Shown piece by piece: positions 26,451 through 34,780 of a stretch of 64,000 bases of DNA; positions within the stretch are counted from its first letter, which is position 1; every line of letters starts with the position of its first letter. The position numbers were made by a program, and so were the translations under genes. The stretch is from JAPULR01 sp965238215 (GTDB lineage Bacteria > Chloroflexota > Dehalococcoidia > Lucifugimonadales > GCA-2712585). Location of the stretch: NCBI GenBank assembly GCA_965238215.1, contig OZ250180.1, forward strand, positions 2,666,001-2,730,000, read 5' to 3'. The notes beneath the pieces are model-generated. The model did no database searches, was not told the origin of the DNA, and was given only the letters and a program-made list of their open reading frames with translations.

Positions 26451-26454
26451 ATGA
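26425..26454 (+). CDS. Possible 9-codon leader peptide coupled to pcm
   Basis: ATG at 26425 follows GGAGG (26413-26417) at 7 bases and encodes MHLPSSQEL. Its TGA (26452-26454) overlaps the pcm ATG as ATGA. Pcm has no good ribosome site of its own, so this mini-ORF could load ribosomes for pcm. It is short enough to be chance. Confidence 0.3.
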   Translation: MHLPSSQEL

Positions 26455-27104
26455 CCCGCCGATTATCAGACGCCAAGGACGCCCTCTTTCTCAGCATGAG
26501 CGGTCACGTTAGAGACAGCCGCGTCTTGGACGCAATGGCCCGTGTTCCCAGGGAACTCTTCGTCCCGCCGGAACTCCGCGACCGGGCTTACAGCAACGAG
26601 CCATTGCCCATCGGTTACGGCCAGACCATCTCTCAGCCTCTGATGACGGCCTACATGACCAGCGTTCTCCAGCCGATGCCCACGGACAGGGTGCTGGAAG
26701 TAGGAACAGGCAGCGGCTACCAGGCGGCCATTCTTGGATTGCTGACCCATCGAGGCTCCGTCGTGACGGTGGAACGAGTCCCCGCCCTGGCGCGCCACGC
26801 CGACGAATTACTCCGCTTCATCGGCCTGACCAACGTCCAGGTCGTGCCCGCCGACACCACCCTCGGCTGCCCGGAAAAAGCGCCCTTTGACGCCATTCTC
26901 GTCACCGCCGCCGCACCCCAACTGCCCCAATCCCTCCTGAAGCAGCTGGCCGTGGGCGGAAGGCTGGTAATTCCCGTAGGCAGCCGGGACTCCCAGGAAC
27001 TGGTGCTAGCCATGAAAACCGGCGAGGGCGTATCCATCAAGTACAAAGGCTCCTGCCGGTTCGTGCCCCTGGTCGGAAAGGAAGCCTGGCCTGCTTCAAC
27101 GTAA
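26451..27104 (+). CDS. pcm: Protein-L-isoaspartate O-methyltransferase
   Basis: A 217-residue AdoMet-dependent methyltransferase that starts repair of isoaspartyl residues in aged proteins. It has the diagnostic RVPRELFVPPELRDRAYSNE segment, IGYGQTISQPLMTAYM, the AdoMet-binding VLEVGTGSGYQAAILG, and the closing DAILVTAAAPQLPQSLLKQL with VGGRLVIPVG. The ATG at 26451 gives the normal family length. The open frame extends 90 codons upstream with unrelated sequence. The gene is alone on the plus strand, upstream of the gatB group but separated from it by repeats. Confidence 0.93.
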   Translation: MTRRLSDAKDALFLSMSGHVRDSRVLDAMARVPRELFVPPELRDRAYSNEPLPIGYGQTISQPLMTAYMTSVLQPMPTDRVLEVGTGSGYQAAILGLLTHRGSVVTVERVPALARHADELLRFIGLTNVQVVPADTTLGCPEKAPFDAILVTAAAPQLPQSLLKQLAVGGRLVIPVGSRDSQELVLAMKTGEGVSIKYKGSCRFVPLVGKEAWPAST

Positions 27105-27110
27105 GCCCTT

Positions 27111-27201
27111 CCCTCGTGAGCGCCCTACCTATCCGTTTTTCCCGCGAAGGCGGGAATCCATCCCCGTTCCCCTAGGGACGTTTCTCGTGAGCGCCCGCTC
27201 G
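27111..27201. repeat. Cluster of dispersed short repeats between pcm and gatB
   Basis: Two repeat types are adjacent here. TTTTTCCCGCGAAGGCGGGAATCC-like sequence (27136-27159, a GC-rich palindrome CCCGCGAAGGCGGG) recurs near 59315 and 63756. CTCGTGAGCGCCC occurs at about 27113-27125 and 27186-27198 and resembles the copy inside the SAM hydrolase gene near 29702. None of this is coding. Confidence 0.6.
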
Positions 27202-27318
27202 CCCAAAGCGCCAACCTGCCCTTCGATTTCGCAATCACCCATCCATTGAAGCATCTCCCTGCGGATTGATATACTTGCATAGGCGTTTCCACATCCCAAT
27301 CCCACTCGACGAGGCAGC

Positions 27319-28818
27319 GTGACCACTTCGGCCCCCGTAAAATACGAGACCGTCATCGGACTGGAAGTCCACGTCCAGCTGAAGACCCGGAGCAAGATGT
27401 TCTGCTCCTGCCGGGCGGACTACCAGGGCGCAAAGCCCAACTCTCTGGTCTGCCCCATTTGTCTGGGAATGCCCGGCGTCCTTCCCGTCATCAACAAGAA
27501 GGCCGTCGAATTCGCCATCGCAACCGGTCTCGCCCTCAACTGCTCCATCGCCACCCGCACCAAGTTCGACCGGAAGAACTACGCCTACCCAGATCTGATG
27601 AAGGGCTACCAGATCTCCCAGTACGACATGCCCATCGCCGTTGGCGGGCATCTCGACGTGGAGGCCGACGGCAAGAAGCGCACCATCGGCATTACTCGTG
27701 TACACATGGAAGAGGACGTGGCCAAGCTCCAGCACGTCCGCACCTCCACCGGCGAGACCTTCAGCCTTGTGGACGTCAACCGCTCAGGCGTGCCTCTCAT
27801 GGAAATAGTCAGCGAACCGGACATCCGCTCCCCCGAGGAGGCCCGCCAGTATCTCACCACCCTCCGGACCATACTCCGCTACGTGGGCGTTACCACCGGC
27901 AGCATGGAGGAGGGGAACTTCCGGTGCGACGCAAACGTGAGCATCCGCCCTATGGGCAACACCGAGCTTGCGACCCGCGCCGAAGTCAAGAACATGAACA
28001 GCTTCCGCTCCGTGTTCAGCGCCTTGGAGTACGAGGTGGAACGCCAGCGGCGCGTCGTGGAAGACGGTGGTCGGGTAGTCCAGGAGACCCGCGGTTGGCT
28101 GGAAGACCGGGGCGTCACAGTGAGCCAGCGTTCAAAGGAACACGCCCATGACTATCGCTACTTCCCGGAGCCGGACCTGCCGGAACTTCTGCCCGATCCA
28201 GCATGGGTGGAGGAGATTCGGGAGTCGCTGCCGGAACTGCCGGCCCAGCGGCGGGACAGGTTCGTTAGCCAGTACGACCTGCCGCTTTACGACGCCGGAC
28301 TTCTCACTGCCAGCCGGCCCGCTGCGGAATTTTTCGAGCAGGCCGTGAACGGCAAGACCAAGGCGATTCAACGGAGGGCGAAGCGGGTCAGCAACTGGAT
28401 GCTGGGGGAGGTTTCCCGCCTGCTGGACGACGGCCTGGCCAGCATAGGCGATTCCCCCTTGAAGCCCGAACATCTCGGACAACTCTCAGACCTGGTGGAA
28501 ACCGGCGAACTCAGCAATTCCTTGGCCAAAACCGTCCTGCAGAAGGCCTTCGAGAGCGGCAATACCCCGAAGCGCATCGTGAAAGAGGAAGGCTACGTCC
28601 AGATAAGCGATTCCTCGGTGGTTGAGCAGGCGGTGCGGCAGGCCATCGACCAGAACCCCAAGGCCGTCCAGGACTACCTCAACGGCCGAGAGACCGCCTC
28701 CAAGTTCCTCGTAGGCCAGGTGATGCGAATTACCCGCGGCAAGGCCAACCCCACCGTGGTCAACACCCTGATGCAGCAGGAACTCAACAACCTTCAAAAC
28801 ACCGACGGGAGCAGTTAG
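27319..28818 (+). CDS. gatB: Aspartyl/glutamyl-tRNA amidotransferase subunit B
   Basis: A 499-residue GatB. It has YETVIGLEVHVQL at the start, the CRADYQGAKPNSLVCPICLG zinc-site region, the kinase-like core with MEEGNFRCDANVSIRP, and a C-terminal helical/YqeY-like domain (DLVETGELSNSLAKTVLQ onward, ending LVGQVMRITRGKANP). With GatA and GatC it amidates mischarged Glu-tRNA-Gln or Asp-tRNA-Asn. GatA and GatC are not in this window. It starts with GTG, with GAGG four bases upstream. secG begins immediately after the stop. Confidence 0.96.
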   Translation: MTTSAPVKYETVIGLEVHVQLKTRSKMFCSCRADYQGAKPNSLVCPICLGMPGVLPVINKKAVEFAIATGLALNCSIATRTKFDRKNYAYPDLMKGYQISQYDMPIAVGGHLDVEADGKKRTIGITRVHMEEDVAKLQHVRTSTGETFSLVDVNRSGVPLMEIVSEPDIRSPEEARQYLTTLRTILRYVGVTTGSMEEGNFRCDANVSIRPMGNTELATRAEVKNMNSFRSVFSALEYEVERQRRVVEDGGRVVQETRGWLEDRGVTVSQRSKEHAHDYRYFPEPDLPELLPDPAWVEEIRESLPELPAQRRDRFVSQYDLPLYDAGLLTASRPAAEFFEQAVNGKTKAIQRRAKRVSNWMLGEVSRLLDDGLASIGDSPLKPEHLGQLSDLVETGELSNSLAKTVLQKAFESGNTPKRIVKEEGYVQISDSSVVEQAVRQAIDQNPKAVQDYLNGRETASKFLVGQVMRITRGKANPTVVNTLMQQELNNLQNTDGSS

Positions 28819-29034
28819 TTGGAAACCATTCTCAACTTCATTCAGATTCTCATCTCCGTGACGCTGGTGCTGGTCATTCTCTTCCAGGTGCGCGACCTCG
28901 GCAGCGGCCTGTTCGGCAGCGCCAACGCCACCTTCCGGGTCCGGCGAGGCGTTGAACTGGTTCTATTTCGGTCGACCATCGCCATCGTACTTCTCTTCAT
29001 CGTCATCTCCATCATCAGGGTGAGGTTGATCTAA
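28819..29034 (+). CDS. secG: Preprotein translocase subunit SecG
   Basis: A 71-residue protein with two membrane helices separated by a short polar loop, the SecG layout. The first helix (ILISVTLVLVILFQV) is followed by GSGLFGSANATFRVRRG, matching the SecG loop, then a second helix (STIAIVLLFIVISIIRV). SecG is an accessory subunit of the SecYEG channel. The TTG start directly follows the gatB stop codon, so it is probably translationally coupled. Confidence 0.88.
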   Translation: METILNFIQILISVTLVLVILFQVRDLGSGLFGSANATFRVRRGVELVLFRSTIAIVLLFIVISIIRVRLI

Positions 29035-29044
29035 GGACAGAGCC

Positions 29045-29923
29045 TTGCCTTCTCCCAAGTCCGTCATCACCCTGACCACGGACTTCGGCATTCAGGATCC
29101 CTACGTGGGCCTGATGAAGGGCGTCATCCTCAGCATCAATCCCGACGCCGAGATTGTAGACGTAACCCACGGAGTTGCGCCCCAGAACGTCTTTCAAGGT
29201 TCCTTTCTGCTTCATCACAGCCGCCGATACTTCCCCAAGGACGCCATTCACGTCGCAGTCGTGGACCCGGGCGTTGGGACGAATCGGCGCGCCGTCTTGC
29301 TGGAAACTCCCCAAGGCCGCTTCCTGGCCCCCGACAACGGCCTGCTCACCCACATCCTCTTCCACGACCTCCACCGGCCTTCGACTAAAGGAGGGCCGGT
29401 GGAGCTTCCCCAGGGCTGGAGGGCCTACCACCTAACCAACCCCGCCTACTGGCTCCAACCCCTGAGCCGCACCTTCCACGGGCGGGACCTCTTCGCCCCC
29501 GTGGCGGCCCATCTCTCCAACGGCGTGCCGCCCTCTGAGTTGGGCGACGAGGTCGGAAGTCTGCACTGCCTGCCTATGTCGACGCCTCACTGGAGGGGCG
29601 ACGTACTCCGCGGAAGGGTCGTTCACGTGGACAGGTTCGGCAACCTGGTCACGGATATCCCCGCCGACCTACTGACAGTCGATGCCTCCCCCTCCGGCCC
29701 TCGTAGGGGCGTCCCTCGTGGGCGCCCTTCTCCCCTCAATGTTCAAATAGAAGTAGGCAGCGCAGTTATAGAAGGGCTGAGCGACAGCTACGCAGAGGCC
29801 GACGGTCTACTGGCCATCATCGGCAGCTTCGACACCCTGGAGATTGCGCTCAAGAACGGCAGCGCCGCCTTCAAGCTGTCCCTGGCCCCAGCCGCCCCCG
29901 TCACCGTCCGCCGCAACCCCTAA
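29045..29923 (+). CDS. SAM hydrolase / SAM hydroxide adenosyltransferase (DUF62 family)
   Basis: A 292-residue protein of the DUF62 family, which cleaves S-adenosylmethionine to adenosine and methionine using water. Diagnostic segments are ITLTTDFGIQDPYVGLMKGV, DVTHGVAPQNV, VVDPGVGTNRRA, FLAPDNGLLT, TFHGRDLFAPVAAHLS and VDRFGNLVTDIP. It starts with TTG at 29045 behind AAGGA and is likely co-transcribed with gatB and secG. Residues about 220-231 (RRGVPRGRPSPL) are encoded by a copy of a dispersed palindromic repeat, an insertion in the loop before the last domain (see findings). Confidence 0.9.
   Translation: MPSPKSVITLTTDFGIQDPYVGLMKGVILSINPDAEIVDVTHGVAPQNVFQGSFLLHHSRRYFPKDAIHVAVVDPGVGTNRRAVLLETPQGRFLAPDNGLLTHILFHDLHRPSTKGGPVELPQGWRAYHLTNPAYWLQPLSRTFHGRDLFAPVAAHLSNGVPPSELGDEVGSLHCLPMSTPHWRGDVLRGRVVHVDRFGNLVTDIPADLLTVDASPSGPRRGVPRGRPSPLNVQIEVGSAVIEGLSDSYAEADGLLAIIGSFDTLEIALKNGSAAFKLSLAPAAPVTVRRNP
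29702..29736 (+). repeat. Dispersed palindromic repeat inside the SAM hydrolase gene
   Basis: CGTAGGGGCGTCCCTCGTGG then GCGCCC lies in frame in the coding sequence. Related sequences occur in non-coding spacers near 27113, 27186 and 59238 (GTAGGGGCGGTTCGGGAACC). It is translated as an Arg/Pro/Gly-rich loop. Confidence 0.55.
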
Positions 29924-29934
29924 GAACGGTGACC

Positions 29935-30519
29935 TCAGCCGTCACCCAGCGACTCGCCGCTTTCGGTAGTGCCTACGACGTTGACCTGGCTGGCGCCGGC
30001 GGCCCAAGCCAGCTCCGTGAGCATCCGCACAGGGTCCAATACCTGCCAGAGAATTCCATTGTTGACGAAGTAACCATTGGCAAATACCAGGGCGCCCAGC
30101 GTCAACGAAACAACCGCGCCCACGCGCCCCGCAACGCATCCGCTGCGCCACAGAATCACCGCCGCCACACTGGAGGAACCGATGAACAACGGATTAACGG
30201 TGCGCCACACGTTACCCCCATGGTCGCCAAATAGGCCGCTGTAACCGTTGACGAGCACCACCAGGGCCAACGTTCCCAACGCTAGGCTCCGGACCCAGGG
30301 AACGCGTCGGGTGCTCAGCCAGACCCACCAAACCCCGCCGAACCCCATCAGCAGAGGGGCGATTTGCCACATCTTCCAAGGCCAGTAGGAAACGGACAGC
30401 CCTTCCGGATCAACGACGATGGTCCTCTCAGTCCAGGCAAAAATGGCCAGGGCCACGAAGGCAACCGTCGCGAGGGCGGGGATTGGTGCAAGGTCCCGCG
30501 GGGCGATCAGTTTGAACAT
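29935..30519 (-). CDS. Multi-helix membrane protein, unknown function
   Basis: A 194-residue integral membrane protein with about five hydrophobic helices (for example LATVAFVALAIFAW near the start and VGAVVSLTLGALVFANGYF later). An AGGAAGGG ribosome site precedes the ATG at 30519. No motif or family is recognised. It is convergent with the SAM hydrolase gene (11 bases apart) and follows the FAD oxidase on the other side without sharing an obvious function. Confidence 0.6.
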   Translation of the reverse strand: MFKLIAPRDLAPIPALATVAFVALAIFAWTERTIVVDPEGLSVSYWPWKMWQIAPLLMGFGGVWWVWLSTRRVPWVRSLALGTLALVVLVNGYSGLFGDHGGNVWRTVNPLFIGSSSVAAVILWRSGCVAGRVGAVVSLTLGALVFANGYFVNNGILWQVLDPVRMLTELAWAAGASQVNVVGTTESGESLGDG

Positions 30520-30597
30520 CAGTCACCCTTCCTGCTGCGGGTTCTCATTAAGCCAGTTTCAGCTTTTGGACCTGTCAGAAGGTGTATCACCGCTCCC

Positions 30598-31974
30598 CTA
30601 CAACGCCAGCTTGCCAGGGTTCATGATGTTCTGCGGGTCCAGGGCCATCTTCATCACACGGACCACATCCAAGCCAGCGCCCATCTCCCTGGGCAGCAGG
30701 TGCGCCAGCTTCACTCCCACGCCGTGGCAATACTCCATTATTCCGCCCATGTCCTGGGCCAACATCAACGCCTCGTCCACAGCCTTTGGCATGCCCTCAG
30801 GCTGCGTAGCCGTCCCCGGCACCAGCACCATTGAAAACAGCTCCGGCTCCGTCCAGATGGCGAACTCCGTCGCCCGAATGTCGTATCCCTTGAAGATGGC
30901 CTCGCATAACAGCCGGTACTCCAACACTCTCGACACCGGCAAGGCCACGTGTAGATAGTCGAAGGAACGACCCTGGGGTCTCGACGCATCGCCTCCAGTG
31001 GATTCGGCCAGGCTGTCTCGATAGGCTTCCGCGACCTGATAGCGGGTGTCCCAATAGATGACGGCCTCCGTAGGGCCCATGTCTCGCCCTTTCCTGCTGA
31101 GGCAGATTTCGGCGGACCGGCGCCTCTGAGCCTCCACCAACTCTCTGTACCCTTCAAAGACCATGTAAAGATGAATCCCCTCGAAGTCGTCGGCCAGGTC
31201 CACCACGGCGGGACGCAGCCCCAAGGCGAACATCTCCGACACCGCGCCGAACCCATCCTCAAAGGTCTGAAACCGGAATGTTGAAAATACCCGCTCCTCT
31301 GGCTGCCGGTAGACCTTCAGCGTAGCCTTGGTGATGATGCCGAATACCCCTTCCGACCCGATGAACAGGTGGTTGAGATTGGGACCACTGGAAGTCTTCG
31401 GGACGCTTCTGGTCGTTATCACGCCGCCGGAAGGCATCACAACCTCGAGGCCGAGCACCTGCGCGCCCATTGGGCCCACGGCGGCGGCCCGGTAGCCCAC
31501 GCCGTTGGTGGATATGGCCCCGCCGACAGTGGCGATGGGTACGCTCCAGGGGTCGTGGCCCAACATCAGTCCCTGATCCGCCAGCGCCGACGCCAGATCC
31601 TCAAGGATTACCCCCGCCTCCATCGTGGCCGTCATATTAGACGGGCTGACTTCCAGAATTCCGTTCATCAGGCCCAAGTCTACGATGATGCCTCCCCGCA
31701 GGGGGGTCAGCCCACCCATGACGCCGGTGCCGCCGCCATAGGGGATTACGGGAGCGCCGAAGTCCCTGGCCACCCTCACAATCCACGCCACTTCCTCCGT
31801 AGACCTCGGTCTCACCAACACGTCGGCTCTGCGTTCGAGAAGAGGAGCGGCGTCGAAGGCCCGGCTCGGACTCAAAGCGTCCTGCGAGTAGCGGCGTACC
31901 TCCTCCTCGTCCGTCACAACCCTGGAGGGTTCGAGCAGCCCCTTTAGCCTATCTATCAAGTCCCAATAAAGCAC
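30598..31974 (-). CDS. FAD-linked oxidase (GlcD / alkyl-DHAP synthase-like)
   Basis: A 458-residue flavoprotein of the PCMH/vanillyl-alcohol oxidase superfamily. The FAD-binding half has PRSTEEVAWIVRVARDFGAP, the pyrophosphate loop PYGGGTGVMGG, GGAISTNGVGYRAAAVGPMG, and GSEGVFGIITKATLKV. The second half is the FAD-oxidase C domain, ending in DPQNIMNPGKL. Relatives oxidise D-2-hydroxy acids such as glycolate or lactate, or act in ether-lipid synthesis; the substrate cannot be decided from sequence. The GTG start at 31974 has no clear Shine-Dalgarno. It is transcribed alone. Confidence 0.88.
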   Translation of the reverse strand: MLYWDLIDRLKGLLEPSRVVTDEEEVRRYSQDALSPSRAFDAAPLLERRADVLVRPRSTEEVAWIVRVARDFGAPVIPYGGGTGVMGGLTPLRGGIIVDLGLMNGILEVSPSNMTATMEAGVILEDLASALADQGLMLGHDPWSVPIATVGGAISTNGVGYRAAAVGPMGAQVLGLEVVMPSGGVITTRSVPKTSSGPNLNHLFIGSEGVFGIITKATLKVYRQPEERVFSTFRFQTFEDGFGAVSEMFALGLRPAVVDLADDFEGIHLYMVFEGYRELVEAQRRRSAEICLSRKGRDMGPTEAVIYWDTRYQVAEAYRDSLAESTGGDASRPQGRSFDYLHVALPVSRVLEYRLLCEAIFKGYDIRATEFAIWTEPELFSMVLVPGTATQPEGMPKAVDEALMLAQDMGGIMEYCHGVGVKLAHLLPREMGAGLDVVRVMKMALDPQNIMNPGKLAL

Positions 31975-32112
31975 TTCAAGCCCAATGCGCCAGCCGTCGC
32001 TGAAAAGTCTTGTGTGAGAACGACGCCGAACTCCGCAACCTTCCTATTTGGGAGGTGACAAAGGCCGATGAGACCCGCGACACGCACCCCAGACCCTGGC
32101 TCAAGCTCAGGA

Positions 32113-33591
32113 CTACGAAGACTGCCGCAGCCGCCAAACCGTGCCGTCGGCGGTGTCCTCTAGGGTGACGCCCATTTCGCCCAGGCCGGCGCGGATTGCG
32201 TCCGCCATCTGGTATTCCCGGGCCTGCCGTAGCTCCCTGCGAATGGCTAGTAGAGTCTCTACGATAGTTGCCCCGTCCTCATCCTGCACGTGGGCCTCCA
32301 CCCAACCCGCCAGCTTGTGCTGCCCAGATGCGTTAAGCTGCGAGCCCGTCTCTCGAAGGAGGGCAATAACTGGCGCAAGCGGCAGGTCCTGCCCCTGCCC
32401 GTCATCCAAGAAAGCCAGACCCAGCACGCCTCCCAGCCGTCGAAGTCGGGACTGGGCGGCGTCTACCGCCTCCCTCCGCTCCCTGGCCCGGTTTATCTCC
32501 CTGGCCAAATCGAACAGCGCCCCCATGGCCTGGGGCGTATTCAGGTCCGAGTCCATGGCGTCGGTGAACCGGTCTTCAAAGGGGGATGCGTCCAACCTCC
32601 CGTTGTCGGAACTGTCGGCGCCGGGTCGTAGAGCGTTCCGAAGGCGGGCAGCGGCGCGCTCCATGGCGTCCAGACCGTCGTCGCTGTAATTCAGCGGACT
32701 GCGATAGTGGGAGCTCAGGAAATACAGCCGGAGGGCGTCCACGCTGTGGCCCTCCAACGCCTGCGACACGCCGACCAGGTTGCCCAGGGACTTGCTCATC
32801 TTGCTCTCGCCCATATTCAGCAATCCGTTATGGACCCAAAATCGGGAGAAGGGCGACACGCCGGTATAGCATTCGCTCTGAGCAATCTCGTTCTCATGGT
32901 GAGGGAATACCAGGTCCTGGCCTCCGCCGTGAATATCCAGGGTTTCCCCAAGGTGCTCCAGGGCGATGGCGCTGCATTCGATGTGCCAGCCCGGCCGGCC
33001 CGGCCCCCACGGACTCTCCCAAGCGGGCTCGCCAGGTTTAGCCGCCTTCCAAAGGGTGAAGTCCATGGGGTGCTCCTTCCCCCGCAATGCCACTACCCGC
33101 GCCCCGGCAATCATGCTCTCGATGGAACGGTGGCTGAGCTTGCCGTATCCTTCGCAGCCGCTGACCCGGAAATACACGTCCCCGCCCGACTCGTAAGCGT
33201 GGCCCTTCTCCACCAGCCTGCGGATTATCTCCTGAATTCTGGGAATGGCCTCCGTGGCCAGGGGGTAGACGTGGGCGGGCATAACCCGCAGGCGCTCCAT
33301 TTCCCCGGCGTACTCCTCGATATACCTGTCCGAAAGCTCCCGGTAGCTGACCCCTTCTTCAGTGGAACGGGTGATAATCTTGTCGTCAATGTCGGTGAAG
33401 TTCTGCACGTGGTGGACCTTGTGCCCCTTAAACTCCAGGTATCTGCGGAGAACGTCGAAGACCACGGAGCTGAAGGCGTGACCCACGTGACTGGAGGAAT
33501 AGGGCGTGATGCCGCAAACGTACATCTTCACCGACTGGCCGGAGGGCGCGAACTCCTCCTCCACGCCGGAAAGGGTGCTGTACAGTCTCAT
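32113..33591 (-). CDS. cysS: Cysteinyl-tRNA synthetase
   Basis: A 492-residue class I aminoacyl-tRNA synthetase. The HIGH motif appears as HVGHA within YVCGITPYSSSHVGHAF, and KMSKS in GESKMSKSLGN. Cys and His residues binding the catalytic zinc are in place (VCG near residue 25; WHIECSA; HHENEIAQSEC). The ATG at 33591 overlaps the ispF stop as ATGA and gives the normal length. The frame continues 70 codons further up, antisense in nature and atypical. It is the last gene of the PIN/TRAM-ispD-ispF-cysS operon. Confidence 0.96.
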   Translation of the reverse strand: MRLYSTLSGVEEEFAPSGQSVKMYVCGITPYSSSHVGHAFSSVVFDVLRRYLEFKGHKVHHVQNFTDIDDKIITRSTEEGVSYRELSDRYIEEYAGEMERLRVMPAHVYPLATEAIPRIQEIIRRLVEKGHAYESGGDVYFRVSGCEGYGKLSHRSIESMIAGARVVALRGKEHPMDFTLWKAAKPGEPAWESPWGPGRPGWHIECSAIALEHLGETLDIHGGGQDLVFPHHENEIAQSECYTGVSPFSRFWVHNGLLNMGESKMSKSLGNLVGVSQALEGHSVDALRLYFLSSHYRSPLNYSDDGLDAMERAAARLRNALRPGADSSDNGRLDASPFEDRFTDAMDSDLNTPQAMGALFDLAREINRARERREAVDAAQSRLRRLGGVLGLAFLDDGQGQDLPLAPVIALLRETGSQLNASGQHKLAGWVEAHVQDEDGATIVETLLAIRRELRQAREYQMADAIRAGLGEMGVTLEDTADGTVWRLRQSS

Positions 33592-34070
33592 GCCTTGGCC
33601 TCTAACAGCGCGACGGCATAGGCCGCCAGACCTTCGCCTCGGCCGGCGAACCCCATGTGGTCGGTGGTGGTAGCCTTGATGCTCACGTCCGCCTGATCCG
33701 CTCCCAGGGCTTGTGCCAAATTCTCTCGCATTCCGTCTATAAAAGGCCCCAGTCGGGGCCGCTGCGCCAGTATTGTAGCATCCACGTTGACCACCCGCCA
33801 CCGACGGGCCGAGACCAGGGAAGCCGTCCGCTTCAACAGCAGAAGGCTGGAGATGCCTTTAAGCGAGGGGTCGCTGGACGGAAAGTGCACGCCCTTGTCA
33901 CCCAGGGCCGCGGCCCCCAAGAGAGCATCCATCAGTGCGTGAACCACCACGTCGCCATCGCTGTGACCGGAAAGCCCCTTGTCGAAGGGAACCTCAACCC
34001 CGCCCAGAATTAGGGGCCGCCCGTTTACCAGGGGATGAGCGTCGAAGCCCAAGCCCACTCGCATACTCAC
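33588..34070 (-). CDS. ispF: 2-C-methyl-D-erythritol 2,4-cyclodiphosphate synthase
   Basis: A 160-residue trimeric MEP-pathway enzyme. It has the metal-binding GLGFDAHPL (Asp10/His12 region), LSGHSDGDVVVHALMDALLG, KGVHFPSSDP, and the C-terminal ATTTDHMGFAGRGEGLAAYA. The GTG start at 34070 overlaps the ispD stop codon, and its own stop overlaps the cysS ATG, so the operon is translationally coupled. It cyclises CDP-ME-2-phosphate, two steps after IspD. Confidence 0.96.
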   Translation of the reverse strand: MSMRVGLGFDAHPLVNGRPLILGGVEVPFDKGLSGHSDGDVVVHALMDALLGAAALGDKGVHFPSSDPSLKGISSLLLLKRTASLVSARRWRVVNVDATILAQRPRLGPFIDGMRENLAQALGADQADVSIKATTTDHMGFAGRGEGLAAYAVALLEAKA

Positions 34071-34780
34071 CGGGCTACGCCTCCTTTAGGCGCCCTCATC
34101 AGCGCCTGCACAACCAATAGATCCTCCGGCGTGGTCACCTTGACGTTGCGATAAGATCCCATGAACACCTTCACCGTAGCGCCGAGGCTCTCAACCATGG
34201 ACGCGTCGTCCGTAAAGTCGCCGCGACATTCTTCGTGGGCCTGCAGAAGCAGCTCAGAGCGGAAGATTTGGGGCGTCTGCACCTGCCATAGCCTCTCCCG
34301 TGGAGGCGTCTCTTGCACCGCGCCGCCCTCCGAAACAACCTTGATTGTGTCCTTCGCAGGCACGGCACAGACGGCTGCTCCTGTTTCTGCGGCGGCGGCC
34401 AAGCCTCGCAGTACCATCGCCCTGTCCACGAGCGGACGGGCGCCGTCGTGCACAGCCACCCAGTCACAACCACCAAGCGCATCCAGTCCCGCCCGCACCG
34501 AGTCTTGACGCCGCTCCCCGCCCACACACAGCCCCGAAACCTTTCCCATCCCGAACGCCGTCGCCAGCCGTCGCCCATCCTTCAAACGCTCGTCCGACAA
34601 GACCAACGCGATACGGCTAACGGCTGGCAGCGTGGCGAACGTTCTAAGGGAGTAAGAAATGAGCGGAACCCCGCCGACACGCGTGAAAATCTTGTCCAGG
34701 CCGTCCATGCGCAGGCCCTTGCCCGCGCCCAGAATCACCACTCCCACCGTGCCGGCGGAGGGGGCTTCGTCTGACGTCAT
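34067..34780 (-). CDS. ispD: 2-C-methyl-D-erythritol 4-phosphate cytidylyltransferase
   Basis: A 237-residue nucleotidyltransferase that attaches CMP to methylerythritol phosphate. The N-terminal loop VVILGAGKGLRMDGLDKIF binds CTP; VGGERRQDSVRAGLDAL, WVAVHDGARPLV, KDTIKVV and LWQVQTPQIF follow in the family order. The ATG at 34780 overlaps the stop of the PIN/TRAM gene, the arrangement widespread in bacteria where a YacL-type protein precedes ispD. Confidence 0.95.
   Translation of the reverse strand: MTSDEAPSAGTVGVVILGAGKGLRMDGLDKIFTRVGGVPLISYSLRTFATLPAVSRIALVLSDERLKDGRRLATAFGMGKVSGLCVGGERRQDSVRAGLDALGGCDWVAVHDGARPLVDRAMVLRGLAAAAETGAAVCAVPAKDTIKVVSEGGAVQETPPRERLWQVQTPQIFRSELLLQAHEECRGDFTDDASMVESLGATVKVFMGSYRNVKVTTPEDLLVVQALMRAPKGGVAR

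Noticed and set aside
33592..33801. 70-residue N-terminal extension of CysS
   Set aside because: It overlaps ispF in another frame; the ATG at 33591 overlaps the ispF stop and starts the normal CysS sequence.
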